A DNA stretch of 36,316 nucleotides from Mariniphaga anaerophila (GCF_900129025.1 NZ_FQUM01000018.1:1-36316), one strand, 5' to 3'. Shown: positions 25,035 to 34,799, counted from the first letter of the stretch. Numbers and translations are program-made. The notes: generated from the sequence alone by a model not told the origin.

Positions 25035-26603
25035 ATGAACATTCATATAAACAGATTCCTGACCATATTACTAATTTCAATATTGATGGTGGCATGCCAT
25101 GCTTTTAACGAAGAAAATGCAACGCTCATAAGAAGAACACCATCCATTACACCCGATTACAAAGAAGTAACCGTTCCTGTCAATATGGCTCCGTTAAATT
25201 TTGTTATAGATGAGCCAGGTGCTTTCTTTCAGGTAAAACTCACCGGAGAAAATAATTCTCAAATAAGAATTACTTCATCAAATGGAAAAATAAAAATACC
25301 TATTTCTAAGTGGAAAAAAATTCTAACAGACAATACAGACGGCAGAATAAAAGTAGAAGTTTTCACCAAAGAAAATAACCGTGAATTAAAAAAATTCGCC
25401 CCTTTTCATATCAACATCGTTAAAGAAGAAATTGACTCGTATCTTGTTTATCGTTTAATACATCCCGGATACTATAATTGGTCAGAAATAAAAATTGTTC
25501 AGAGATCCCTGGAAAACTTCAAAACACACTCACTATTAGAAAATCAAACGATTAACAAAAACTGTATTAACTGTCATGCTTTTAACCAAAACAATGGCGA
25601 CCAATTCTTAATTCATATACGAGGTTCGCATGGAGGAACCTACTTTATGGATAAAGATAAACTTTCCAGACACGATTTAAAGACAGATGCGATGCCGGGG
25701 AGTGCCACCTATCCTACCTGGCATCCCAGCGGAGAGTTTGTCGCTTTCTCTTCCAATCAGGTCCGGCAAAATTTTTATTCTCAAAGAAGTAAAAGCATTG
25801 AGGTTTATGACCTTATTTCATCATTAATTCTGTATGACAGAAGCAGCAATGAAATCACAAACATCACCGATACGAATACAGCTACTCCCCTACAAACATT
25901 CCCGTCGTGGTCTCCTGATGGCAAGTATTTATATTACTGTGACGCAACATTTTGCGACTCGGTTAATCTTGCAGTAGATGCAACTGACATTGAAAACATT
26001 CATTACAACTTAAAAAGAAGGGCGTTTAATATAAAAGACAAAAGTTTCAAAGAGCCGGAGCTCATCTTCGACGCTGCGGCAATAAATAAAAGTGTGTCTT
26101 TCCCTAGAATTTCTCCGGACGGAAAATACGCAATAATTACTGTTACTGATTTTGGCACGTTCCCTATTTGGCATAAAGAGGCTGACTTACATCTTATTAA
26201 TCTTGAAAATGGGGAACATAAAAAATTAGCGTTAAATAGTGACGAAACAGAGAGTTACCACAGTTGGTCTTCAAACGGAAAATGGATTGTTTTTAGTAGC
26301 AAACGTATAGACAAACGGGCTGCCGTCCCCTTCTTTTCTTATTTCGAAAGCTGGGAAACCATTGGGAAACCGTTTGCATTACCACAAAAAGACCCGGCAT
26401 TGTACAATCACATGCTGGAATCCTTCAACATTCCGGAACTCGTTAGGAACAAGGTTAATGTAACTTCCAGAAATTTCGAGAAAGCCGTAAAACAATCGGC
26501 CAAAAAAGCAAAAAAAGAACAAGGTTTAGAAAATATTCCACAATGGACAAAAAGGAATAAGGAAGCAAAGCGGTCTCACCTAGAAAAAGGAATTCATGAA
26601 TAA
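25035..26603 (+). CDS. PD40/TolB-like propeller lipoprotein with a CxxCH haem motif
   Basis: With the start at 25035 the protein has 522 residues and a clean lipoprotein signal ending in LMVAC (Cys21); a frame open back to 24987 would add a second hydrophobic stretch and is less likely. Residues 22-165 are a beta-rich domain of unknown type. CINCH at 177-181 is a single c-type haem attachment motif, followed by His and Met residues (GSHGG, DAMPG) that might supply the second ligand. The rest is a TolB/PD40 beta-propeller, with blades marked by WHPSGEFVAFSSN (229-241), WSPDGKYLYYC, SPDGKYAIITV and WSSNGKWIVFSSK. The C-terminus is Lys-rich. Its stop overlaps the next gene by 8 bases. Relatives are annotated only as TolB-like or PD40 proteins; the function is unknown. 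Confidence 0.85.
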   Translation: MNIHINRFLTILLISILMVACHAFNEENATLIRRTPSITPDYKEVTVPVNMAPLNFVIDEPGAFFQVKLTGENNSQIRITSSNGKIKIPISKWKKILTDNTDGRIKVEVFTKENNRELKKFAPFHINIVKEEIDSYLVYRLIHPGYYNWSEIKIVQRSLENFKTHSLLENQTINKNCINCHAFNQNNGDQFLIHIRGSHGGTYFMDKDKLSRHDLKTDAMPGSATYPTWHPSGEFVAFSSNQVRQNFYSQRSKSIEVYDLISSLILYDRSSNEITNITDTNTATPLQTFPSWSPDGKYLYYCDATFCDSVNLAVDATDIENIHYNLKRRAFNIKDKSFKEPELIFDAAAINKSVSFPRISPDGKYAIITVTDFGTFPIWHKEADLHLINLENGEHKKLALNSDETESYHSWSSNGKWIVFSSKRIDKRAAVPFFSYFESWETIGKPFALPQKDPALYNHMLESFNIPELVRNKVNVTSRNFEKAVKQSAKKAKKEQGLENIPQWTKRNKEAKRSHLEKGIHE

Positions 26604-28359
26604 TATAAAGCACATAAAATTTGGATACAGACTATTCTTAGTTGGATATATTTTAATATTCGGATACTATTATTGGTTGGGAGATTACATATTTGCATTT
26701 CAAGAAAACAGTTTCCTGCTAGTTTGGACTCCCGAATACCTCATCCCTTTTTTATTAAAGCCAGGAGGAATTCTTGAGCTTGCAGGCAAAATACTAACTC
26801 AACTATATATGAACCAATTTATTGGTTCTCTCATTCTCTCCGGAATCATAATTCTTCCTTCCGTATTATTATATTCTATTGATAGAAAGCTGAATACCGA
26901 TCATTTCGTATTCTCAGGTTTCATATACATCATTCCAACTGCTTTATTGATGCTGCTGCAAACATTTTATTACCATTTCATGGAGTACAACATTGGAATT
27001 AACGCGATATTGCTTTACTCTCTCTTTTCCACTCACCACTATAAAAAGAAGAAATACTACCTTCCTCTTATTATGCTCCCGTTATTTATGTATGTGGCAG
27101 GAGCTTATACTTTAGTATTCATCGGAACCTGTATCGTACTATGTTTAACTCAGCAAAAAAAACGAGGAATATTGCGCTACTTTCTCGTAATCATACTAGA
27201 GACTGTTATCACTATAGTTGCATTTCAGAAATACTTTTTCTTACAACCATATAGCCAAATATTAAAATTTCCCCTTCCAACTCTTGACATTCAGGAATAC
27301 AAACTTTTGCTTTTCTCATTGGGGGCAATCATTGTCTTGCATCCGTTATTATTAAAGAATAATGCATTAAAACTAGCACTTTCAAAACTCAGATATTTTC
27401 AGGGAATAGCACTAGTATTTATTTTGCTACTTACGTCTGCAGCTATGTATAGGCTATACAATCCACAAGTAATTAATGTTATAAAAATGCAGAAGTTAAT
27501 TACAGAGAAAAAGTGGGATAAAGTAATCGACTTTCATGAAAATGAACCGTCGCGGAATCTAATAGGACAATTTTTTTACAACATTGCGCTTTCAGAAACA
27601 AACCAGTTATGCGACAGACTATTTTGTGGTCAACAGGATTTCGGGCCTAAATCGCTCGTATTGCCGTGGGATAATGAGCATTTAAACTGGGGAGCACATT
27701 TTTTCTATTCAATAGGACTAATAAACGAAGCTCATCGTTGGGCGTACGAAGAATTTATAGTATACGGAGCAAAACCTCAAAACACTACTTTGCTCGCCAA
27801 AACAAACCTAATAAACGGGAACTATGCACGAGCAGAAAAATACATTCGACTGCTAAAACACACCTTTAATTATCGGAAAGAAGGGAAAGAGCTGGAAGCG
27901 TTACTCGAAAATCCAAAGTCGATCATGTCGCATTCAGAGTTCAAAAGAAGGATGGAAAACCTGCCCAAAAATCAGTTCTTCATACAAGTATCTGATCCTC
28001 AGAACAACATTCCGCTGATGTTGAAAGACAACATTCACAACACACAAGCACTTGAATATCAGATGGCATGGTATTTACTAACAAAAGATGTCAGTTCTAT
28101 AATTGGAAATATCGATGCATTCAAAAAAGCTGATTACAAGGCACTTCCAACTCACATAGAAGAAGCTATTTTGGCCTATCAAAACAGCACTAAAAAAAAC
28201 GTCAACTTATCAGAATACAACATAAGTGAGAAAACTCAGGAGAACTTCAGAAAATATGTTTCATCATTTACTCGTTTGAAAAACGACAAAAAATCGTTAC
28301 AATCCTATTTGAAGAAAGAATTCGGAAATACATTCTGGTATTATTTCCATTTTCAATAG
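26596..28359 (+). CDS. DUF6057-type polytopic membrane protein with TPR-like tail
   Basis: The 587-residue protein has about eight to ten membrane helices in the first 290 residues (for example 11-35, 75-95, 107-130, 155-186, 193-215, 233-251, 267-288) and a soluble helical C-terminal half with TPR-like pairs (such as NLINGNYARAEKYIRLLK). The stretch FLLKPGGILELAGKILTQ between the first helices resembles the DUF6057 family of Bacteroidota; this is recognised from memory, not searched. It starts inside the end of the haem-propeller gene (ATGAATAA overlap), which implies coupled translation and a joint function. Both genes are richer in A/T than those before 24 kb. The biochemical role is unknown. 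Confidence 0.8.
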   Translation: MNNIKHIKFGYRLFLVGYILIFGYYYWLGDYIFAFQENSFLLVWTPEYLIPFLLKPGGILELAGKILTQLYMNQFIGSLILSGIIILPSVLLYSIDRKLNTDHFVFSGFIYIIPTALLMLLQTFYYHFMEYNIGINAILLYSLFSTHHYKKKKYYLPLIMLPLFMYVAGAYTLVFIGTCIVLCLTQQKKRGILRYFLVIILETVITIVAFQKYFFLQPYSQILKFPLPTLDIQEYKLLLFSLGAIIVLHPLLLKNNALKLALSKLRYFQGIALVFILLLTSAAMYRLYNPQVINVIKMQKLITEKKWDKVIDFHENEPSRNLIGQFFYNIALSETNQLCDRLFCGQQDFGPKSLVLPWDNEHLNWGAHFFYSIGLINEAHRWAYEEFIVYGAKPQNTTLLAKTNLINGNYARAEKYIRLLKHTFNYRKEGKELEALLENPKSIMSHSEFKRRMENLPKNQFFIQVSDPQNNIPLMLKDNIHNTQALEYQMAWYLLTKDVSSIIGNIDAFKKADYKALPTHIEEAILAYQNSTKKNVNLSEYNISEKTQENFRKYVSSFTRLKNDKKSLQSYLKKEFGNTFWYYFHFQ

Positions 28360-28369
28360 CATACCATAA

Positions 28370-28398
28370 AAAAAGGGATCAACCGAAGCTAATCCCTT
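28370..28398 (-). terminator. Intrinsic terminator of the isomerase gene
   Basis: On the minus strand AAGGGAT (28398-28392) pairs with ATCCCTT (28379-28373), followed by seven T. It lies between the convergent genes ending at 28359 and 28436 and may also slow plus-strand transcription. Confidence 0.78.
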
Positions 28399-28435
28399 CA
28401 TATCCTCTTTGCAGTTTGCGAGGCAGCTCTAATAG

Positions 28436-29371
28436 TCACCTTACAAAATCGGCACTATTTAAATAATTAAAACACTGTTTTACGCCTTCAAATTGTGTTA
28501 CATTTTCTCTGATATTTTCCAACTCTACATAAAACTCGTCGAGACCATTCTCATATGCTTTCTTGAAAATATTTTCGAAGTTCATCATCCCCGATTTACC
28601 CAAAATAGAACGATCTTTAATATGCAAAATCGGAAATCGTCCTGCGTATTTATCAAAATATTCTACCGGGTCGTTCTGTCCCATAACCGTCCAGTATACA
28701 TCCATTTCAAAAAAGACCAGCGAAGGCTCTGTGTTATCAAGCAACAAATCATAAATTACATCGCCTGCCGGAATCCAGGGATTCTTCTGTTCCTTTTTTT
28801 GCTTTTCTGTTGCAACACGTTGAAATTCCATGTGGTGATTATGGTATCCCCAGCAAATTCCAGCCTTCTTTGCAATTTCTCCTGCAGTATTAAATACTTC
28901 AGCAACAATGGCAGCATCATCATGTGACTCAATTATCGGCATCCCCGGTTGCACAAGGGATTTCACGCCCAACTTCACATGATCTTCGACAACTACTTTC
29001 CAAAAATCAGAAATCTCATTTAAATTCTGATTGGTGTATTTTCTAACAGGCGGATTAACATGCGACCCTGTTATTTTCAGCCCTGCGTCATCTGCTAATT
29101 TCCGATATTCTCCAACGGTGTATTTTCCCATTTTACGGTCTCTATAACCGGCCAATTCAATGGTACTATAACCTATTTCCGCAATTCTATTCAACCCGGC
29201 TGGCACATCATTGGTTAGTTCTTTTCCCAGGGAATAAATTTGCAGCCCAACTTTTTTATTTGCCATTGCAGTTTTATTTAACAAAGAAGCGGCCGATGCT
29301 GGCTTAAAAGCTCCAATCATTGCCCCTCCCGTTAACAAACCCATCGTTTTAAAAAACTCTCTCTTTTCCAT
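28436..29371 (-). CDS. Secreted sugar phosphate isomerase/epimerase family protein
   Basis: The 311-residue protein has a Tat-like leader (KREFFKTMG, then a hydrophobic stretch and PASAAS), with Lys-Arg in place of Arg-Arg. The mature part is a xylose-isomerase-like TIM barrel: GLQIYSLG, IELAGY, GSHVNPP, GYHNHHMEF, FFEMDVYW, ILHIKDRS and FYVELENI, with His, Asp and Glu positioned to bind a divalent metal. An exported member of this family is typical of Bacteroidota glycan loci, where it probably acts on a periplasmic sugar or keto-sugar. The gene follows susD by 63 bases, across a strong terminator-like hairpin, so its expression may be set by read-through. Confidence 0.85.
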   Translation of the reverse strand: MEKREFFKTMGLLTGGAMIGAFKPASAASLLNKTAMANKKVGLQIYSLGKELTNDVPAGLNRIAEIGYSTIELAGYRDRKMGKYTVGEYRKLADDAGLKITGSHVNPPVRKYTNQNLNEISDFWKVVVEDHVKLGVKSLVQPGMPIIESHDDAAIVAEVFNTAGEIAKKAGICWGYHNHHMEFQRVATEKQKKEQKNPWIPAGDVIYDLLLDNTEPSLVFFEMDVYWTVMGQNDPVEYFDKYAGRFPILHIKDRSILGKSGMMNFENIFKKAYENGLDEFYVELENIRENVTQFEGVKQCFNYLNSADFVR

Positions 29372-29384
29372 AAAACCTGTTTAT

Positions 29385-29426
29385 AAAAAAAAGAAGCAAG
29401 AAGTCTTGTTGTGCTTCTTGCTTCTT
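29385..29426 (-). terminator. Terminator or attenuator between susD and the isomerase gene
   Basis: A perfect 13-bp stem (29391-29403 with 29414-29426) and 10-base loop, followed on the minus strand by eight T. It starts 8 bases after the susD stop and is only 19 bases from the isomerase ATG. Confidence 0.8.
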
Positions 29427-29434
29427 CGCATTAA

Positions 29435-31195
29435 CTATTCATAATTAGAATCTTGTTTCAAAACGCCACTTTGTATATCTAACTGAGACTGAGGCAAAGG
29501 CCAATATGAAGCTCTGGTTGCATTATACACAACATCCTTTAAAAAGGCTCTAAATTGAGAATCTTCATCAATATAGTTGTTCAACACTTCATCGTCGATT
29601 CCCCAACGTCTCAAATCGAAAAAGCGCATACCTTCAGTTGCAAACTCAAGCCGTTGCTCCAACCGAACAGCTTTTCTTGCCTTTTCTTTAGAAGAAAAAG
29701 CATCTGCTCCTGTTGGATAAGGCTCAACTTTGTAATTTGCGGCAGGTTGAGTCCAATCAACATCCACTGCTTTTCCGTCGAAAACATACGTTGAAACACG
29801 CCCCATAACGACGTCGCTACCTTGGGCACGTTCTCTGATTTTATTGACAAGCTTACGGGCATAATCCAACTCCCCGTCTTCAACCGCAACTTCTGCTCTC
29901 CAAAGCAAAATATGAGAATAACGAATTGCGCGGAAGTTCTTTCCATTATTAAATCCGCTTCCATTTGAGTTTAAGCTCTGGTTAGCTGCTTTGTGCATAA
30001 ACTTTTTAGTCATATATGGCCCACCATTTGGCTGTTCCCGAATCCACGACCTTCCTTCGCAGATTCCCCAACCAAGAAAATCAACGCCACGTCTTGAAAT
30101 CGTCCAATCAACCCTTGGATCAAGCCAATGTTCCGTAGGAATAAACTCTTCTGCACTACCAACTCCCATATCATGTTCTAAAACATCTCTAGCCTCAACA
30201 TCAAGAACGGGCAACCCGTCTTCTGTTACCTGAAAAGCTTCGAATAAATTTTGAGACGGCTGGTAAAACCCCCACCCAATTCCGGCAGGACCTGATTGAT
30301 GCATACACGGTCCGGCCAAAAGCATTGACGAATGATTTGCTCCACTTGTTCCCGCCTGAATTTCAAATATTGACTCTTCATTATTTTCAGTAGTCATATC
30401 GAAATTGTCGTTATAGTTATCAACCAATTTATATTTGTTACTACTAATAATTTCATCAAGTAACGGTTTGGCCTGACCCAATTCGTTTTGGTACATGTGT
30501 ACTTTGGCTTTCATTGCGATAGCAGAATACTTGTTTACTCTACCAACCTCTCCCATCGGACTTTCTTCCGGCAGGTTATCTATTGCAAACTGCAAATCAG
30601 ATTCAATTTCATCCCATCCTTCTGAATCATTCGGAATTTGTTCCGGTAAAACGCCCTCTTCTAACTCATCTGCCGTTTTTATGTAGGGAATATTTCTAAA
30701 TACAATAGTTGCTTTAAAGTGAAACCAGGCTCTCAAATATTTTGCTTCACTTTCAACTTCTTTAGCCCTCGACTCCTCGAGTGGATTACTCCCATTTTGT
30801 GTTAACTTCAAAAATTTCAGCGTTTCATTTGCACGCGAAACGCCATTATAACAATCCTTCCACCTATCTGACACATACGCGTTGGTAGGAAGAACCACAT
30901 ACTTTTCGACATCATTAAAATTATTTTGATCGCCTGATGAAGTACCTTTATAGCAATCATCTGAAGCGCCTCCACCATAAGTCCAGTCGGTAGCCATTGC
31001 ACCGCCAAACCTTCCGGTACCCTGTAATGTGCTATATGCTCCTATCAATAACGACTCAACTCCTTCCGGAGATTCCATTACTGTACCTGCAGCCGCTCCG
31101 GGAGGCTCTTTTTCCAAAAAATCTTTACAAGAATATATAGTACCAATGTACAACAGAAGCGTACAAATCAGTGAGTATTTTAGTATCTTTTTCAT
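29435..31195 (-). CDS. SusD/RagB family outer-membrane glycan-binding lipoprotein
   Basis: The 586-residue SusD-type surface lipoprotein caps the SusC transporter and binds the glycan. The start at 31195 (MKKILKYSL) is chosen over an ATG 39 bases upstream because it gives a normal signal peptide ending in IYSC, followed by KDFLEKEPPG, the typical SusD mature N-terminus. SusD hallmarks are an early helical TPR region (AYSTLQGTGRFG, RANETLKFLK, SEAKYLRAWFHFKA), RYSHILLWRAEV and the late EQRLEFATEGMRFFDLRRWG. The gene starts 28 bases after susC. The ligand cannot be read from the sequence; the GH78 and GH99-like genes nearby make a rhamnose- or mannose-containing glycan one possibility. Confidence 0.95.
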   Translation of the reverse strand: MKKILKYSLICTLLLYIGTIYSCKDFLEKEPPGAAAGTVMESPEGVESLLIGAYSTLQGTGRFGGAMATDWTYGGGASDDCYKGTSSGDQNNFNDVEKYVVLPTNAYVSDRWKDCYNGVSRANETLKFLKLTQNGSNPLEESRAKEVESEAKYLRAWFHFKATIVFRNIPYIKTADELEEGVLPEQIPNDSEGWDEIESDLQFAIDNLPEESPMGEVGRVNKYSAIAMKAKVHMYQNELGQAKPLLDEIISSNKYKLVDNYNDNFDMTTENNEESIFEIQAGTSGANHSSMLLAGPCMHQSGPAGIGWGFYQPSQNLFEAFQVTEDGLPVLDVEARDVLEHDMGVGSAEEFIPTEHWLDPRVDWTISRRGVDFLGWGICEGRSWIREQPNGGPYMTKKFMHKAANQSLNSNGSGFNNGKNFRAIRYSHILLWRAEVAVEDGELDYARKLVNKIRERAQGSDVVMGRVSTYVFDGKAVDVDWTQPAANYKVEPYPTGADAFSSKEKARKAVRLEQRLEFATEGMRFFDLRRWGIDDEVLNNYIDEDSQFRAFLKDVVYNATRASYWPLPQSQLDIQSGVLKQDSNYE

Positions 31196-31223
31196 TTTCA
31201 AGAATTTTTTAATTAACCATAAA

Positions 31224-34200
31224 TTAAATTCCAAGGCTTAATCCGATCATAAACCGGCGAGGCGTAGGCCAGGCTCCGGTATCAATCCCCATGTTTTTAC
31301 CTGTTCTACTAATTTCAGGATCTAATCCTGAATAACCGGTAATAGTAAATACATTAGTTACCTGACCATATAACTGAAGAGACCTAAAGTTGGTTTTCAA
31401 TAACCTATTCAGGTCATACCCCAATCTTAAGTGCTCCATTCTAAGATATGAAGCATCTTCGACAAAAGCAGTAGAAGGCTGCTGACTACCATTATCATCT
31501 GTCTCCGCCAATGGTAATTTAGCCTTTGAATTATCATTCAGATAAGGGCTTCCCCACGAATTATATAACCTGTCATGGCTTTTCCCTCCCTGGAACTGGG
31601 CATAATCAATAAATCTGCGAACATAGTTTACCATCTCATTTCCATAGCTACAATACAAGTAGGTAACCAGATTTATTCCTTTGTAAGATACATTCAGGTT
31701 TAGGCCAGTTGTAAAATCAGGGTGAGGTGAGCCAATGTAGGTTCGGTCGTCTGAATTAATAACACCATCTTTCTTCACATCTTTATATTTATAGTGTCCA
31801 GGTTCATTGTAAATCCCATCCTCGCCAAAAGCTGTTGGATGACCAGCTGCCTCTTCCTCACTTTGGAAAATTCCTTCAACTACGTATCCATAAAACTCAG
31901 GAAACGAAGTTCCTGTTTCTGCCCGTGTATATACCATTTCACGATGCGAATCTCCAGTCAAAAATTCGCCATCAACATCCGAAAGCTTAACTATCTCATT
32001 TTTATAGGTCGAAATATCAAAATCGACATTATACTTTAGTTCTCCGTTCAAAGCTGAATTAGTGTAACCTAATTCGAAATCAATCCCAACGTTCTTCATC
32101 TCTCCAACATTAACAGACGGAGCATCGGCCTGCCCAAGAACCATCGGAATCTGTTTTGGGTAAAGCATATCAGAAGTTCTTCTTTTCCACAGGTCGAGAG
32201 AAAAGTCAATGTTTTTAAACAAAGTTCCGTCAAAACCGATGTTGGTAGTTTGGGTTGTTTCCCATTTTACGTTAGGGTTACCAAACGATGTCTGGTAAAA
32301 ACCGGTGGTACCCGTTGTAACATTTGCGCCGTCTATTGGATAAAATGAGTCAGCATAGCTCAATCCAAAATTGGTGTAGCTATTGTAATTCCCTATCCTG
32401 TCGTTCCCTGTTTCGCCATAACCGGCTCTAATTTTCAACTCGTTCAACCAACTTGCGGAAGGGGCCATAAAACTTTCCTCTGTTATTCTCCAACCAACAG
32501 AAAATGCAGGAAAAATACCATACGGGTTTTCGCTTCCAAAACGAGATGATCCGTCACGCCTAACAACTCCTTCAAACAAATATTTACTTGCATATGAATA
32601 ATTTACACGAGCAAATAACGAGAACAAAGCCCAAGATGAATTATTACCATCATTATTAATACTCTGCAACCCTGTAGCAACCTGCATGTAATTAATGTCT
32701 TTCGAGAAGAATTCAGATCTCGACGCCTCTATAAAATTGTAATTATTATCAATAGCTTCAGAACCAACAATAGCAGAAATGTTATGTACGTCATCAAAAA
32801 CATCAGAGTATTCAATTGTATTTGTCCAGTTCCACTGCATATAATATCTTGCTGTTTCTGTTAGCGAGTCATATTTTCCCCTTTCAGCGTGTGCTTTTTC
32901 AACAAATCCCAGATCTCTGTTATGAAATGAGGTATGGTTTACGCCGAACAACGTGCGAAATGAAAGTTGTTCGAAAAGATTCAATTTCAAAAACACATTA
33001 CCATTAATGTTCATTCGTTTTCTCAGGTCATTCTTATTTGAATCCAGAATGAACAATGGGTTTTGTGCATTTCCGGTACCTTCAGCCCTTGTCCCGGCAT
33101 AATTGCCTGCAACATCATGAACAGGAATAATGGGCTGCATTCGGTAGGCCCAAGAAACGGCAGAACTTTCACTATGATTTTCATGATGCCCTTCGCTTTC
33201 GCTATAAGTGATTCCTAATCTCTCACCTATTTGCAGCCAACTCGTCAAATCAGAGGTTACATTTGAGCGAAGATTATACCTGTTATAGCCTGTCCATTTC
33301 AAGATTCCTTCTTCTTTTAAGTAACCCATCTGAAATGAATACGTTGTATTATCGCTCCCTCCATTTAAATCAACTGTAGATTCAACATATGATGCACTCC
33401 GGGAGGCTTCCCTCAACCAGTCAGTTCCTTCCTTATTTGCTTTCATGATCAGGTACGTATCCGTTCCGTCTTCATGGATCATTTTATCATCATATAAACT
33501 TAAGTCTACGTCTGTAGCTCTTGCGGGTCTAATGTATTCCGGAATGTCCGGTTTGTCTCCGTCTCCGTACAAAGGATGACTGTAATTAGCAATTCCATCG
33601 TTTTTGGCTTGAAGCCAAAGCATCTCACCATACTCTTGGGTATTCAACATATCATAATAATTCGAGTTCTTTGAAATACCACTTCTTACGCTAACCGATA
33701 TTTGAGCTTTTTGCTTTTTCTTTCCACTCTTCGTGGTGACTAATATTACACCACCAGCAGCTCTAGCTCCGTAAATAGCTTGCGCTGCAGCATCTTTCAA
33801 GATAGAAATTGACTCAATATTATTAGGATTCACTTCTCCTCCCGGAATTCCGTCTACTACCCACAAAGGATCGTTATCGTTAATTGTTCCGAGCCCACGA
33901 ATACGAACAGTTGCACCTCCACCTGGAGTATTTGAACTTCTAACAGAAACACCAGAAGCTGTCCGCAACACTTCGGCGGGAGTAACAACTGCCATTTCTT
34001 CAATTGTAGAAGACTGCACTGTTGAAACAGAACCGGTCAATTCGCCTGCCTTTCGTGTAGCATAACCAATGGCAACAACTTCTTCCAGGCCAATTGCTTC
34101 TTCCTCCATCACTACAGAAAAGATGGTTCGATCATCGATACTAACCTCAACTGTGCGCATACCAACAAAAGAAAACTGAAGTGTTTCTGCGTCGTCTGGA

Positions 34201-34718
34201 ATGGCTAAAGAAAACTTTCCGTCAGCATCAGTAACTGTACCAACAGTAGTACCTGCAACCATAATTGTTACTCCGGGAAGCGGCAGCCCGCTTTTATCAG
34301 TAACCACACCGCCAATCGAAGATTGTTGTGTTATTCTATCAGACAAAACCTTTGCTTCTTTCCCGTGAACAACAATTTGTCGGTCATATACATCCCATCC
34401 AACATTCTGATTCTTAAACCCAGCATCCAAAACCTGCTGAATAGTAGCATCTTTCATATCGATGGTAATTCTCTTATCCATGTCCAAGTCCTCATTCTTA
34501 TACAGAAAAACAAAATCGCTATGTTTTTCCACATACTTCATAAGTTCAGCAACGGTTCCGTCGTTTAGTTTGACACTTAACCGTGTGTTTTGTGAATAGC
34601 TGTTGGCACTAGCTGTAAAGAGAAAGCCAATCATTAAAAACAATGTTAATCGCATAATTCGCCCCCACTTTTTTAGGGTTCTCCTGAAAGGAAAACAGAT
34701 TAGACAAAAAATTTTCAT
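31224..34718 (-). CDS. SusC/RagA TonB-dependent outer-membrane transporter with STN domain
   Basis: The 1164-residue protein imports large oligosaccharides across the outer membrane using TonB energy. Order of parts: a long leader with the signal peptide MRLTLFLMIGFLFTASANS, an STN domain (about 45-110, DFVFLYKNEDLDMDKRI, IVVHGKEA), a carboxypeptidase-regulatory-like domain (about 135-210, GGVVTDKSGLPLPGVTI), the plug (EEVVAIGYATRK, TGSVSTV, VRIRGLGTIN, PLWVVDGIPGG) and a 22-strand barrel ending in GLSLGI. The STN domain is the signature of transporters that signal to a FecR-type anti-sigma factor; fecR lies directly upstream. It is paired with SusD downstream. The long N-terminus is common in this group, but a start at the inner ATG (MRLTLF) is possible. 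Confidence 0.95.
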   Translation of the reverse strand: MKIFCLICFPFRRTLKKWGRIMRLTLFLMIGFLFTASANSYSQNTRLSVKLNDGTVAELMKYVEKHSDFVFLYKNEDLDMDKRITIDMKDATIQQVLDAGFKNQNVGWDVYDRQIVVHGKEAKVLSDRITQQSSIGGVVTDKSGLPLPGVTIMVAGTTVGTVTDADGKFSLAIPDDAETLQFSFVGMRTVEVSIDDRTIFSVVMEEEAIGLEEVVAIGYATRKAGELTGSVSTVQSSTIEEMAVVTPAEVLRTASGVSVRSSNTPGGGATVRIRGLGTINDNDPLWVVDGIPGGEVNPNNIESISILKDAAAQAIYGARAAGGVILVTTKSGKKKQKAQISVSVRSGISKNSNYYDMLNTQEYGEMLWLQAKNDGIANYSHPLYGDGDKPDIPEYIRPARATDVDLSLYDDKMIHEDGTDTYLIMKANKEGTDWLREASRSASYVESTVDLNGGSDNTTYSFQMGYLKEEGILKWTGYNRYNLRSNVTSDLTSWLQIGERLGITYSESEGHHENHSESSAVSWAYRMQPIIPVHDVAGNYAGTRAEGTGNAQNPLFILDSNKNDLRKRMNINGNVFLKLNLFEQLSFRTLFGVNHTSFHNRDLGFVEKAHAERGKYDSLTETARYYMQWNWTNTIEYSDVFDDVHNISAIVGSEAIDNNYNFIEASRSEFFSKDINYMQVATGLQSINNDGNNSSWALFSLFARVNYSYASKYLFEGVVRRDGSSRFGSENPYGIFPAFSVGWRITEESFMAPSASWLNELKIRAGYGETGNDRIGNYNSYTNFGLSYADSFYPIDGANVTTGTTGFYQTSFGNPNVKWETTQTTNIGFDGTLFKNIDFSLDLWKRRTSDMLYPKQIPMVLGQADAPSVNVGEMKNVGIDFELGYTNSALNGELKYNVDFDISTYKNEIVKLSDVDGEFLTGDSHREMVYTRAETGTSFPEFYGYVVEGIFQSEEEAAGHPTAFGEDGIYNEPGHYKYKDVKKDGVINSDDRTYIGSPHPDFTTGLNLNVSYKGINLVTYLYCSYGNEMVNYVRRFIDYAQFQGGKSHDRLYNSWGSPYLNDNSKAKLPLAETDDNGSQQPSTAFVEDASYLRMEHLRLGYDLNRLLKTNFRSLQLYGQVTNVFTITGYSGLDPEISRTGKNMGIDTGAWPTPRRFMIGLSLGI

Positions 34719-34771
34719 AATTTTGAACAGTTTAGAATGAATACTAATTATTTAGTGTTTATTTAAATCAC

Positions 34772-34799
34772 CCCGGGAGATGTGCCAGCATCCTCCGGG
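34772..34799. repeat. GC-rich hairpin between fecR and susC
   Basis: CCCGGGAGATG (34772-34782) and CATCCTCCGGG (34789-34799) form a stem with two central mismatches in an otherwise AT-rich 90-base spacer. It could be a terminator of fecR, an attenuator or an mRNA stability element for susC. Confidence 0.6.

Noticed and set aside
31196-31234. Longer start for the SusD-like gene
   Set aside because: The extra 13 residues precede a complete signal peptide and overlap the end of susC, so the inner start is more likely.
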